Source: Lingula anatina (Eukaryota > Brachiopoda > Lingulata > Lingulida > Lingulidae). From it: 44,180 nucleotides of DNA. Positions within the stretch are counted from its first letter, which is position 1. Each line of letters begins with the position of its first letter. The DNA is taken from assembly GCF_001039355.2 (NCBI RefSeq), contig NW_019773542.1, positions 1 through 44,180 of the forward strand, given 5' to 3'. The notes beneath the pieces were generated by a model that saw only the letters and a program-made list of their open reading frames with translations, was not told the DNA's origin and did no database searches. Shown piece by piece: positions 29,706-41,139 of this stretch. The position numbers and the translations under genes were made by a program.

Positions 29706-30387
29706 TTAGTGACGGTTGACAGAATTTCGGTGCCGCAAACTTTCATAGTTCATTCACAACAGGAAAGAAGGCCACAAAGAATATCGTTCCATTTTTACGG
29801 GAAAATGTCCCTTCTGGATAAAGGTTTTTCTAGGTATACGAAGGTTTAATGGTAAAAGGTCCAATTTTTCAGAAAAAGACCCCCCCCCCTTAAATAGCTG
29901 GCTATGTGGTCACTTATTCAGATACAGATAAAGGCAGTAAATTGAAAAACCGAAATGTGCATAGAATTGAATATTCTACAGAAAAAAATCCGACAAAGAA
30001 CTGTATAGAACGCTATGGTAGCGTTATAACAACGTTATGTGTTTCCTGCGGTATCTCCCAGGTCTAACCCACAAATTAGAACGTCTGCACTACGTTGTTT
30101 GGGAATTATATATAAAATAAAGTTTTTTCAGACGTAAAAGTTACGTAATTAGGCACTGTCACAATTATTCCATTTTAGATTCTAAAATTACTTCATTTCA
30201 TTCATTAGAGGGATTCACAATAAAAGCGGCCGTCATCGGCCAAATTTCGAACATCGTACTTGTGTTTGTCACTTTAATACCTTTTCTATTCGTCACTGTA
30301 TTGAACTTGTTTTGATCAAGAAGACATAAAATACGTTTAAGTATTCTCCAAACCCAACACATCAGCTGCCTTCTCTGTAACATTTAC

Positions 30388-30510
30388 CTCTTGTATGCTT
30401 CTGTAAGAATTGCTGCATCCCATTTCAGACGACCAGGCACAATGTGACTTCCATGATAAATACTCTTTGTGACAGGTAAATGTCTCTGTGATCTTCGTCA
30501 TCTTAAAACC
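30388..30510 (-). other. Possible exon, unit 2 copy (unidentified peptide)
   Basis: Counterpart of 24633-24758. Frame: GFKMTKITETF, CHKEYLSWKSHCAWSSEMGC, SNSYRSIQE and CAAGAG|GTAAAT. Three bases shorter than unit 1 with the frame kept. An in-frame ATG is present near its start. Function unknown. Confidence 0.3.
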
Positions 30511-30892
30511 CTATGTGCGACACTTGTGCGGCTAAAGCAAAGACAGTCAAATTTTAGTGTCAAAAATTCAGAACGTTTAACTCATTCTTTATCACTTAGT
30601 GTTTTTTTAACTCATCTTGGTCTTTATTGTATATATTTTATTTTATCCCCTCAGCTTTTATCAAACTTTCAGAAGTTTGCGTTTTATTTTTGGTCTTAGT
30701 GTATATCCCATATTTAATATAAATGATTTAATTACATTTAATAAATGTACAACTTCAACTTGTGGCAGGTATGCGTTAATAAACCTATTATTATTACTCA
30801 TTATAATTATTACGCGGCGCTGGAAGTTGTCACAAAAGCCATAGCCCTTGATATTTCTTCAGTAGACATTCAAATATTTCAAGCTATCTCCG

Positions 30893-31006
30893 GCAAACAC
30901 ATAACGTATTATAACGTTACTATAACGTGGCCATAACATTTTGTTTTTTTTTTTTTTTTGGTAAAATTGACCTTATGGTAACGTTATAATGACGTTTGTT
31001 TTTGAT
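30893..31006. mobile_element. CATAACGTT foldback, unit 2
   Basis: Same position and design as in unit 1, with more arm mismatches and a longer T tract. Confidence 0.6.
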
Positions 31007-31263
31007 GGGTCTCAAGTACTTGTGACCACGCATCTCCTGAGTTAAGATCACATTTCATTTTAATTCTGTAATAATAAACATTTCTGTAACCATACAATGT
31101 ACCCAGTATTTTATATTCTGTTTTATCCAAATTCAAATACCCATGGCAACAAGCATAATACAAATACAGTTGTCTCCCAATGTTATTACCACCATCAAAG
31201 CCCCGGTTTGTAAACTTCATTATCAAGATTATTCATAAAGCTATTGCACTGGCGTTGTTTAGT

Positions 31264-33287
31264 TTATGAAAACAAGCTCATGTTATATCCATAATACTTC
31301 TCCTCAACCCAGTACTTGGCCATAACTTGCTTCAAAAGCTCCCTGTCTACCCCCTGATAGAACTGCCTAGCTTCATCGTCAGACGACGTTTGATTTGCAC
31401 GATGTGAAGGCGGGAGTTGGATCATGGCGTCTGCGCCTAGGAGAATGAGAGTGTTTTTGAGGTCCTCTGCCATTGTCTCGAAATACACAACGAGATCATA
31501 CTGCATTTTGCAAGGAGCACAAAACGTATTGAATTCATTCCAATGAATATTTTGTCGTTGGATGATAAAATGCAGAAAATCTTCAAATGTAACTGTGCGT
31601 GTTTTATTGCCGTCCCCCGTGCGTCTTCTTTTTATGTTAAATTCCTCCAATGCACCATTTAACAGCCCGTGTGGTGGTACCACCTGTTCTTTGTACGCCG
31701 ACACAAGACGTACCAGAGGGTGACGGACTGTCATTATTTTTAGGTAACTGTTCACACGACCATGGATACCAAAATCAGTGTACGTCTTAAGCTTACGTAC
31801 GTATTGTTCGAAATATGGACGAGGCATTTGGTTGTATTCTACAGAAGTGTTCATCTGTCTATTCAGTTTGAAATATATCTTAAGCCAGGATCTGCTGGCT
31901 GTTTTTGAGATTGGACACAGAATTATCCGGTAGATGTCGTCGACGTAGTTTCTGTCAGGAATTTGTTGTTTGGACACACTAATGGGCGCTTCTTCTTCAA
32001 TGGGTTCATTCAGATCCTTGCACATCTGAAACATCATTTGCCTTCTTCGGTTAATAGTGTTCACCCATGCCCTAGGAACTCTATCCCAGTGAAATTTCTG
32101 AAGGAGAAGATAAATATAACTATGTAAAATTGTTTTGCTTAACCGTCTCTTAAGAGACGAAATGGGATTTTTATCTTGACTGCCAATGGGGATAACACGG
32201 ATACCCTAATAGAAAGAAAAGCGAACGTAAGAGATTAGGCCAATATAAAGGGCATATTTCATATTTCAGAAACACCATTTCTTCCCCAGCGATTTTGTGA
32301 AATATTGTTAGACAAAATCTACCCAGTATATAGTAAAATATATGAAAAAAATGGAGATAATCCTGTTCGTTTTCGAAGATTTGCGTCCCAAAAAAAATTG
32401 ACGTAGTTTGTAAACAAGTCGAAAAGTGGGTACCTTTCGTCGTTAAAGTCCAAGCGACACAGAGTGTGCTTTACTAAACGCAACGTTTTGTTAGTTTATT
32501 TGTAACGCTTCGATCAAAATAACAGCAAAGATTTCACTAAAGAATGAGTTACATATATTATTGCATGATATATTTTGATCATTAGTCACTTTCGCAAAAC
32601 AGTACATGTACTCAAGCTAATATGAGAGATCCTCCTTAAATTTGTCAATTTAAGTATCAATTTACCATGGCTAAAACTAGTACATGATATACGCCATCAT
32701 GAGGACTATCTCATGACATTTTTAGCAGAACTGACAGGGTTCACTATTTCATTCTATGGGCGCATTCCCATAATTTTTAGATCGATCTATCCCCGTGGGG
32801 AGTATCTCTAGATTACTGTCTGATAGTCAGGCTTAAATGTCCGTCCCGCCTACTACAAGCTGTAAGGGGGTAATTAACTTTCGTGCCCGCTCGGCTGACA
32901 GCTATTTAGCGTGAACCCCCAGGGAGTTAGGTCGATCTAGTTGTATCGATCTAATCTCTGGGAATGGGGTCTATGTCTCGTCGCGCGTTTATCCTGTATA
33001 TAAGAACCTTATCCAGCCTCTCTCATACATAAAACAGTATGTAAGTGTGTGTCAAAAATTGAAAATTAATTTAAATGTTACCTGCTTAATAACTCTGGAC
33101 AGATAATTAGTGCTCTCTTTAACTTCCCTGCTGGGATTCAAATGTGGGGTGATAGAATCTGGAAAATACAATATGGCGGAACTGCCAGCACAAACCACTT
33201 GTTACGTAAATATGTATAATCCGAGAAAATGCAAATCTTAAAACTTGACAATATTTTGCGTGGTTTGGAGGAGACTGTGACCAGAAA

Positions 33288-33323
<36 letters not shown>

Positions 33324-34143
33324 AATAATGATGATTCATTTTGAGTCTAAAATCCAGTTTTGTTCAGTAGACTTTACAATAAGACGCGAAAAAAATAATA
33401 AAAAAGACCAGTAAAAATAGATCAAAAGAGGAAAATTAATTAAAAAAAAAAAGTTAAGTAATGTAGAAAGCGAAATTTTACATGATCAGCAACCTACAAA
33501 GAAAGGCATTAATAAAACTATTCATATTTTTCCCTTTTATATTTAGTCCCCTTTTAAAAGTGACTGGGAAGTCTATACTACATGTACGAACTAAAAGTGA
33601 GAATAAATTCCTTCCCTAGGTGCAGCGATTCAAAAGGTCTACACTAGTGAGCAAAGTGCTGCAACGAATTAATCCTGACAGAATAAATTCCTGAATTTTT
33701 GGTATTCCCAAAGGTCTCAAGAAACCATAGCAATTTACACAATATAACGCATTAAAAAGAGATAACAGCCGCAGCGTATGCATTTTCAATTTCATTTCAA
33801 GTAGATTTTGCATATTTACAACATTCTCACAGCACCAGAAGCCATCAATGATCATCTTGGATTTTGTACAAGGCGTTTTCCACACCCGTGGCTGTCATAT
33901 CTGTCACTGGTGCTTCTTTTAAGCCATTCAAGATGAATTTAAAGCCCTTTACGACAAGGAAGGGCTAAACCTCTTTATTCGTCAATTTGAATATCATGGC
34001 AGTAAATTTGGACAAATGTTATATTCGAAAACGTTTCATTAATCATGCCACCTACCTATGAGATTCCTACTTCGTGCCAACAGCAAAACGACACTCATGC
34101 AAAGTCCAATTAAGCAAGCAGCGATTGTTGTTGATCGCGCCAT
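31264..34143 (-). CDS. Carbohydrate sulfotransferase (CHST8-14 / HNK-1ST family), gene 2
   Basis: Exons 34143-34056, 33158-33082 and 32097-31264 (88, 77 and 834 coding bases), with the same splice sites and phases as gene 1; 332 residues, no stops or frameshifts. The N-terminal anchor is kept with conservative changes (TTIAACLIGLCMSVVLLL). 5'-PSB CPISKTASRSW and 3'-PSB VRHPLVRLVSAY are unchanged. Differences from gene 1 cluster in the linker after residue 88 (EEEAPISVSKQQ) and around residues 197-235 (GLLNGALEEFNIKRRRTGDG; CAPCKMQYD in place of CFPCKMQYD). The gene appears functional. Intron 2 contains a 213-bp MITE insertion (32758-32970) absent from the paralogues. Acceptor sugar unknown. 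Confidence 0.92.
32758..32970. mobile_element. MITE, family A, copy 2, in intron 2 of sulfotransferase gene 2
   Basis: Ends GGGCGCATTCCCA and TGGGAATGGGGT (inverted), flanked by CTAT on both sides (32754-32757, 32971-32974). Units 1 and 3 have uninterrupted sequence here (unit 3: TTCATTCTATGTCTTGTCG), so the exact insertion and its 4-base target duplication can be read from the paralogues. Confidence 0.8.
33280..33325. repeat. (AAAT)n microsatellite in intron 1 of gene 2
   Basis: About ten AAAT tetramers followed by AATAATAAT. Confidence 0.9.
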
Positions 34144-34477
34144 GACGCTGGGTAGAATGCTATCTGGGTAGAATGACTGTACAACAAGAAAAGGGCTTAT
34201 TACCAATTAATGCCTAATATTGAACACTACATTGCTGCAGCCTGTATATAGGGGATCATTGCCGTATGCGATGGACGCACATGTTACTATATGTGTTGTT
34301 TATTTAATTACATTCACATGCTTACTGCGTATAAATTCCGTAACATTTTTTTTATATAATATTGCAATTTTTACTTCTATGGTATGGAAATCACTGTGGT
34401 AATCGTGTACTCCTGCACCAAAATAAGGGTCACCCTGAATGCCATTCTTAAGGTTAAACAGAAAATGTCACATATGT

Positions 34478-34478
34478 C

Positions 34479-34513
<35 letters not shown>
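34478..34513. repeat. (AT)n microsatellite
   Basis: Uninterrupted AT dinucleotides at the right edge of tandem unit 2. Confidence 0.95.
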
Positions 34514-34518
<5 letters not shown>

Positions 34519-34534
34519 ATTATATTTGTCATGT

Positions 34535-34750
34535 AAAGTAAGAATAATATCTTATAGACTATTCTTTGAGGCTGCATGTGGATAACCAATGAAGACCGTT
34601 GAGAACTGGTGTAAATGTAAGAATCACGTAATGTGGTGGGCCTTCTGGGTTAAGAAGGAGACGAGCTGCTGAATTCTGAATATATTGATTTTTTTTTTCT
34701 TTTGATAGTTAGGTATTCCGAACAAGTTGCTGTTGCAGTAATCAAAAATT
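34535..34750 (-). mobile_element. LINE reverse-transcriptase fragment (copy 4)
   Basis: The minus strand gives DYCNSNLFGIPNYQ, then (after a frameshift) FRIQQLVSF and a second-frame IQNSAARLLLNPEG, followed by TFTPVLNGLHWL. This is the longest match in the window to the CR1/L2/jockey-type signature. Confidence 0.75.
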
Positions 34751-35105
34751 CCACATGATAACGATTTACAGCCTCGCAAGGATTATTTTCCCTTGGCGTT
34801 CTTTATCTAAGCATTTTTGAGTGTTTTGTGGTATGTGCTGCAATTATTACGATGTTTTAGAGGTCTTGAAGGACATTATGAAAACTAGGAAGTAGTTCGT
34901 AACTAACAGCTTAATCGTAACTATCTACGACTGCTGTGCAAAGATGTATTTTTTTAATATTGTGAAGAATTTTTAGATCTTTATGTGTCCATCTGACATG
35001 AAATTCCACACATATGATCACATTAATACACCTTTTACGCAGGGGTAGCCAATAATCAGTGACAAATGCCAAGACAAAGGTGACATTCTGACAGCCTTTT
35101 ATCAT
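34751..35105. repeat. Dispersed repeat D, copy 1
   Basis: Matches 41515-41825 in the same orientation (about 80-85 % by eye), for example CAGGAAGTAGTTCGTAACTA-type and CCATCTGACATGAAATTCCA. A minus-strand frame (GCQNVTFVLAFVTD) is largely open in both copies but matches nothing I recognise. Confidence 0.6.
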
Positions 35106-35640
35106 TTGTTACACACTTTGACACTGAAAACTACCGACACCGTACCAAAACGTACAGGAACACGCTGTAGGTGAAGAAAAAACTTGAAGATTAAGGACGA
35201 GGCCATGTATGAAGCTTAGCGAGAACGCGAAACTTATGAAGAAACAGACGATCTCGCGGTCGTCATGGCATGCTCAAAAAGGTCCTTTAACTGGTGAAAT
35301 AAATAAATAAATAAATAAATAAACACAGCGGGACGACACGTCATCAATTTTATGGGCAGCGTTCCTTGGGACAGAAATTATAAAGAAAAATGATGCTCCT
35401 AAGGAATAGCACTCTCAATTTCGCAAAAATTGTCAGGAATTCCTTTGCCATTATCTAAGAGAAAGAGAGAGGGGGCGACAGAGAGAGTGAGGACAGTCAG
35501 CAATTCACGTTTCTTTTTCTGTAAAATAAATGCAAGTAATGTCCAATCTCACATATATGTACATGAAAAAAAAAAGGATATCATAGAAATAATAAAAGGT
35601 ATTTCTCATTTACTTTTGAAAAAAAAATGTGACAAGGGTG
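35106..35640. repeat. Dispersed repeat R, copy 3
   Basis: A more diverged copy of 2880-3400 and 5640-6200, including the CCGACACC start, GACGATCTCGCGGTCGTCAT and the (GA)n tract. It adjoins the start of tandem unit 3, which explains why unit 3 lacks the left end of units 1 and 2. Confidence 0.6.
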
Positions 35641-35993
35641 CATTTCGACAAATGCAAATACTATGCGAGACCCTTTACCGTAACGAACTTTTCGTAGTTT
35701 GTGTTTTATTTTGGAAGTCATCTTGGTGTTTATTGTATATATTTTATTTTATCCCTTAGCTTTTATCAAAATTTCAGAAGTTTATTTATTTTTGGTCTAA
35801 GTATATATATATCCCTTATTTAAAGTAAATGTTTTAATTACATTTATTGTATAACTTCACCTTGTGGTTGTTATGTGTTAATAAACTTACTATTATTACT
35901 TATTATTATTACGCGGGGCTGGATGTTGTCACAAAAAACCGTAGCCCTTGAACTTTGTTCAGTATGCATTCAAATATTTCAAGCTATCCCTCC

Positions 35994-36107
35994 CCAAACA
36001 CATAACGTTTTATAACGTTACTATAACATGGTCATAACGTTTTTTTTTTTTTCTTTTTGAAAATTAACGTTATTGTAACGTTGTAATAACGTAATGTGTT
36101 TTTTGGG
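35994..36107. mobile_element. CATAACGTT foldback, unit 3
   Basis: Arms AAACACATAACGTTTTATAA and TTGTAATAACGTAATGTGTT around a T-rich centre, about 250 bases past the gene 3 stop. Confidence 0.65.
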
Positions 36108-36362
36108 TCTCAGGTACTTGTGACCACGCATCTCCATAAGTTAAGATCACATTTCATTTTAATTCTGTAATAATAAACATTTCTGTACCCATACAATGTA
36201 CCCAGTATTTTATATTCTGTTTTATCCAATTACAAATACCCATGTCTACAAGCGTAATACAAATACCTGTGTCTTCCAATGTTATTACCACTATCAAAGC
36301 CCCGGTTTGTAAACTTCATTATCAAGATTCTTCATAAAGCTATTACACTGGCGTTGTTTAGT

Positions 36363-39029
36363 TTATGAAAACAAGCTCATGTTATATCCAAAATACTTTT
36401 CTTCTACCCAATACTTTGCCATGACTTGCTTCAAAAGGTCCCTGTCTACCCCCTGATAGAACTGCCGTGCTTCATCGTCAGACGACGTTTGATTTGCACG
36501 ATGTGAAGGCGGGAGTTGGATCATGTCGTCTGCGCCCAGGAGAATGAGAGTGTTTTTGAGGTCCTCTGCCATTGTCTCGAAATACGCAACGATATCATAC
36601 TGCATTTTGCAAGGAGCACAAAACGTATTGAATTCATTCCAGTGGATATTTGGACGTTGGATGATAAAATGCAGAAAATCTTCAAATGTAACTGTGCGTG
36701 TTTTATTACCGTCCCTCGTGCGTCTTCTTTTCATGTTAAATTTCTCCAATGCACCATTTAACAGCCCATGTGGTGGCACCACCTGTTCCTTGTACGCTGA
36801 CACAAGACGTACCAGAGGGTGACGGACTGTCATTATTTTTAGGTAACTGTTCACACGACCATGGATACCAAAATCAGTGTACGTCTTAAGTTTACGTACG
36901 TAAGGTTCGAAATACGGGCGAGGCATTTGGTTGTATTCTACAGAAGTGTTCATCTGTCCATTCAGTTTGAAATATATCTTAAGCCAGGATCTGCTGGCTG
37001 TCTTTGAGATTGGACACAGAATTATCCGGTAGATGTCGTCGACGTAGTTTCTGTCAGGAATTTGTTGTTTGGATACACTTATGGGCGTATCTTCTTCAAT
37101 GGGTTCATTCAGATCCTTGCACATCTGAAACATCATTTGCCTTCTTCGGTTAATAGTGTTCACCCATGCCCTAGGAACTCTATCCCAGTGAAATTTCTGA
37201 AGGAGAAGATAAATATAACTGTTAAAAAATCGTTTTGCTTGACCGTCTCTTAAGAGACAAAATAGGTTTTTTATCTTGATGACAAAGAAGGGCATTGCGT
37301 AAGAGGTCCAGCCACTGCCAATGGGGATACCACGGATACCCTAATAGAAAGAATAGCGAACGTAAGTGATTAGGCCAATATCAAGACATATTTCATATTT
37401 CAGAAACACCATTTCTTCCCCAGCGATTTTGTGAAATATTGTAAGACAAAATCTACCCAGTATATAGTAAAATATATGAAAAAATGGAGATAATCCTGTT
37501 CGTTTTCGAAGATTTGCGTCCCAAAAAAAAAAGTGACGTAGTTTGTAAAAAAAGTCGAAAAGTGGGTACCTTTCGTCGATAAAGTCCAAGCGACACAGAG
37601 TGTGCTTTACTAAACGCAACGTTTTGTTAGTTTATTTGTAACGCTTCGATCAAAATAACAGCAAAGATTTCACTAAAGAATGAATTACATATATTATTGC
37701 ATGATATATTTTGATCATCAGTCACTGTCGTAAAAAAAGTACATGTACTCAAGCTAATATGAGAGAGCCCCCTTATTTAGAAAGTCAATTTTAGTATCGA
37801 TTTACCATGGCCAAAACTAGTACATGATATACGCCATCATGAAGACTATCGCATGACATTTTCAGCAGAACTGACAGAACTATTTCATTCTATGTCTTGT
37901 CGTGCGTTTATCCCAAGTATATAAGAACCTACTCCAGTTTCTCTCATATAACACAGTATCTGAGTGTGTGTCAAAAATCGAAAATTAATTAAAATGTTAC
38001 CTGCTGAATAATTCTGGACAAATAACTAGTGCTCTCTTTAACTTCCCTGCTGGGATTCAAATGTGGAGTGATAGAATCTGGAAAACACAATATAGCGGAA
38101 TAACCAGCATAAACCACTTGTTACGTATATATGTATAATCCGAGAAAGTGCAAATCTTAAAACTTAACGATATTTTGCTGGTTAAGAAGAGAGTATTATC
38201 ACAAACAAATAATTAGAATAAATAAATTATTATTATTATTATAATATTTCTTTTGAGTCTAAAATACAGATTTTTCAGTAGGCTTTTCAATAAAAAGAAA
38301 AAAATTAAATAAAAAGGCCCGAAAAATAGATTAAAATAGGGAAATTAATTAAAACAAATAATTTAGAAATTGAAACCTTATTTGATCACCAACTTAAAAC
38401 AGGGATTAATAAAAGCTCTATTCATAATTTTTTAATAGTTTTGCCTCCCTTTGGCTGGAGAGACTATACTACGCAGTAAAAGTGGCAATAAATTCCATTC
38501 TTAGGTGTAGCAACAGTGAAAGGTCTATACTAGTGAGCCAAGTGCTCCAACGAATTAATTCTGACAGAATAATTTCCCAAATTTTTTGGCATTCTCAAAG
38601 GACCCAAGAAACCATAGTATTTTGCACAATATTACGGGTCGAAAGCAGATAACAGCCGCAGCGAATGGATTTTCGTGTTCTTTGCAAGTAGATTTTACAT
38701 ATTTACAACATTTTATGGCATCTCACAGCACCAAAAGCCACCACTGATCCTATTTGATTTTGTACAAGAGTTATGTTGCTTTCATATCGGCCATAGGTGC
38801 TTCTTTTAAGCCATTTAAGGTGATTTTAGAGCCATTAGTGACAAGGGTGAGATGAACCTCTTTCATCGTCAATTTGAATATCATGGCAGTAAATATGGAC
38901 AAATGTTATATTCAAAATGTTCCGTTTATCATGCCACCTACCTATAAGATTCCTACTCCGTGCCAACAGCAACACGAGACTCACGCAAAGTCCAATGAAG
39001 CAAGCAGCGATTGTGGCCGATCGCGCCAT
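36363..39029 (-). CDS. Carbohydrate sulfotransferase (CHST8-14 / HNK-1ST family), gene 3
   Basis: Exons 39029-38942, 38077-38001 and 37196-36363, again 88, 77 and 834 coding bases with phases 1 and 0; 332 residues. The membrane anchor (ATIAACFIGLCVSLVLLL) matches gene 1 residue for residue. PAPS motifs CPISKTASRSW and VRHPLVRLVSAY are intact. Gene-3-specific changes include EEDTPISVSKQQ, MQYDIVAYF and RDLLKQVMAKYWVEEKYFGY. The terminal exon is open for 33 more codons upstream of the acceptor, but the conserved CTCCTTCAG acceptor and the exact phase match argue for the spliced form. It shares about 1.5 kb of upstream sequence with gene 1, so genes 1 and 3 may share promoter features that gene 2 lacks. 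Confidence 0.92.
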
Positions 39030-39069
39030 GACACTATATTGTATAACTGTAGAATGACTGAGCAACAAG

Positions 39070-39480
39070 AGAAGGGCTTATTACCAATTAATGCCCAGTA
39101 ACCGACGTATAAAAAATGTATATTTATATATTATAGTAATCAGGGCTATATTAACGGCACAGCTTTATTTTTACGTTAAAAAACATATATACATATACTC
39201 ATAATTTGGTGTCACCATACACTAAGGGAAACAGGGGATTAATCCTGAGGCCTTTAGAGGAATCCAGCAGTAGGGTCCAAACTGAGACCCACAGGTAGCA
39301 GTTTGATAGCCCTGGGGTATCAGACTGAGAATCCAGGGCATCCAATTATACCTTAAGAAGTATCAGCATATCCAGGGTTTCAGTTCGGTAAACAGCACAA
39401 TGATTAGTAGAGTAAAATGTCATGTTCGGTTCTTATGTACCGGTAGAGCTCTACATTAAGTGCATTTAATCAGTTTATAA
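39070..39480. repeat. Sulfotransferase upstream block, unit 3
   Basis: Partner of 28017-28429. No gene. Confidence 0.6.
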
Positions 39481-40039
39481 TGATAACTATATTGCTGCAG
39501 CCTACAGGGGATAAATTCTCGTGTGCGATGGACACAAGTGCTGCTTGACACGCTGCTTTTTTAATTGCATTCGGATCTTACTACATGTAAATTATGTTAC
39601 ATTTGTTTGTTTGTTTTTTTAATATATAATATTGCACTTTTTCACTTCTATGGAAACCACTGTACTAATCATGTATTCCTGTACCAAAATGTGTGTCACT
39701 CCTAATGCAATGCGTAAAGTTATACAGCAAACCATGTCTTAAACAAATGTTTTATTTAATCTCTGGTATTGAAAAAAACCCGCATATAATCATATTAATG
39801 CATATCCAGACTGATAAATGCACTACACATTGACAAAGTTAAAAGAAATAACTCTTCTAAGCACGATCATGCCATTTTCTTTGCCAATATCTGGAGACAT
39901 TTGCTTCTTTGGTGTTATTTTGTGCATAGGGCACTGAAGACCCATTTTTTTAGTGCAATGATACCGCAAATATGGCGACTTTATTGCGCAACCTACCCAG
40001 CACTCATGTATGTTTAGACCATTACTATCGTCTTTATAA

Positions 40040-40345
40040 GTTGCAAATTAATTCGTAGGAGTCCAATGAGAAGTACACTATAAGCGTTTGAAAATTCGCC
40101 GAAGCCATTTTATGTGTCCACTTCATGCTAAATGCCCAAATAACGTTCTGTACCAGAAGGAACAATGTACCAAAATCATGGGCATGGAATGCTCTCCAAA
40201 CGCGGACTGACCCGGCACCTCAGTCATTAATACCCTGCACCCAATCCTGCAAGAGACATTTTGCAACATCTCTACGGACTCTTATTTGACCATCGATGGA
40301 GAACAAAAATCTTGATTCGTCATCAAAAGCAACTTGATTTTTAGT
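40040..40345 (-). pseudogene. Tc1-like transposase fragment, unit 3
   Basis: Partner of 29400-29705 with the same DDESRF and DGQIRV landmarks and the same in-frame TGA before the GS-x-x-x-W segment. It was therefore already broken when the unit duplicated. Confidence 0.6.
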
Positions 40346-40514
40346 GACGGTTGACAGAATTTCGGTGCCTCAAACTTTCATAGGCTCATTCACAACATGA
40401 AAGAAGGCAACAAAGAATATCGATCCATTTTTACGGGAAAATGTCCCTTCTGGATAAAGGTTTTTCTAGGTATACGAAGGTTTAATGGTAAAAGGTCCAA
40501 TTTTTCAGAAAAAG

Positions 40515-40555
40515 AGCCCCCCCCCCCTCCCCCCCCCTGCCCCCCCCCCCCCCCA
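40515..40555. repeat. C-tract
   Basis: Three long runs of C split by single other bases. Unit 1 has a much shorter run at the same place (29880-29889). Likely error-prone in assembly. Confidence 0.9.
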
Positions 40556-40575
40556 GTTTGAAATAGCTGGCTATG

Positions 40576-40734
40576 TGGCTACGGGCCTGGGACTGTACTT
40601 GACTTATAGAGACATCTATCGGTAGCATTATAAATTATTCTCAGCTAACACAGTAAATAGTCCCTCCTGAAGGATAGCGTTGTAACTTAAACCCGGAGAA
40701 TCATTCTAAGAACTTTTTATTTATTTATTTATTT

Positions 40735-40765
<31 letters not shown>

Positions 40766-41139
40766 TTTTATTTTATTTTTTTTGACCGTCTCGAAGCAAG
40801 ATTGTTCACTTGTAAGACCAGGCCGGTTTCACAAAAACACTTACGTCAGGCTAAAAACTTATTTACCACTATCACATGGTCACATGGACACATCTTACCC
40901 TATCAGGAGCATTGTAACAGCACTCTTGGGGAAATCCTAGTCAACTAAACCAGGGAATTGACCTTTTTGTACATGTGAAACTGGGGCCAGGCTCTCACAC
41001 AGGACACGCACATTCTAAATCTATCAAAATAATGAATGATTAATTACTTTTAGATGCTCCCGGAGATACTCGAGTGGCCAGATTGCAAACTCTGATTTTA
41101 CCTAAATAACAAAAAGTTTGACGCAATTAAGGGAATCGG
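40576..41139. other. Intergenic, (TTTA)n and no gene
   Basis: (TTTA)n lies at about 40715-40780. Nothing else recognised. Confidence 0.5.

Larger units (their letters stand above)
24421..29911. repeat. Sulfotransferase tandem unit 1 (about 5.5 kb)
   Basis: Starts at CTTATTCAGATACAGATAAA, which recurs at 29912. Contains, left to right, an exon-like conserved segment, a foldback element, the sulfotransferase gene (minus), a duplicated upstream block, a unit-specific insert and a Tc1 fragment. It ends at GAAATAGCTGGCTATGTGG-type sequence also found at the end of unit 3. Confidence 0.8.
29912..34465. repeat. Sulfotransferase tandem unit 2 (about 4.6 kb)
   Basis: Same order as unit 1 from CTTATTCAGATACAG through the gene, but the upstream block is shortened (it lacks the equivalent of 28040-28430 and the Tc1 fragment). 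It carries a private family A MITE. Confidence 0.8.
35687..40575. repeat. Sulfotransferase tandem unit 3 (about 4.9 kb)
   Basis: Starts at CTTTTCGTAGTTTGTGTTTT (unit 1 position about 24855). The order is then the same as unit 1: foldback, gene, upstream block, Tc1 fragment, end at AATAGCTGGCTATGTGG. Confidence 0.8.

Noticed and set aside
25247-31226. 60-80 residue frames 3' of sulfotransferase genes 1 and 2 as separate genes
   Set aside because: They lie in the probable 3' UTR, unit 3 breaks the frame, and the conservation is equally high at silent positions.
33616-33885. 89-residue frame in intron 1 of sulfotransferase gene 2
   Set aside because: The equivalent intron sequences of genes 1 and 3 do not keep the frame.
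37197-37295. N-terminal extension of sulfotransferase gene 3 (MPFFVIKIKN...)
   Set aside because: It reads through a conserved splice acceptor into intron; the other two genes have stops there and all three have a matching exon 2 in phase.
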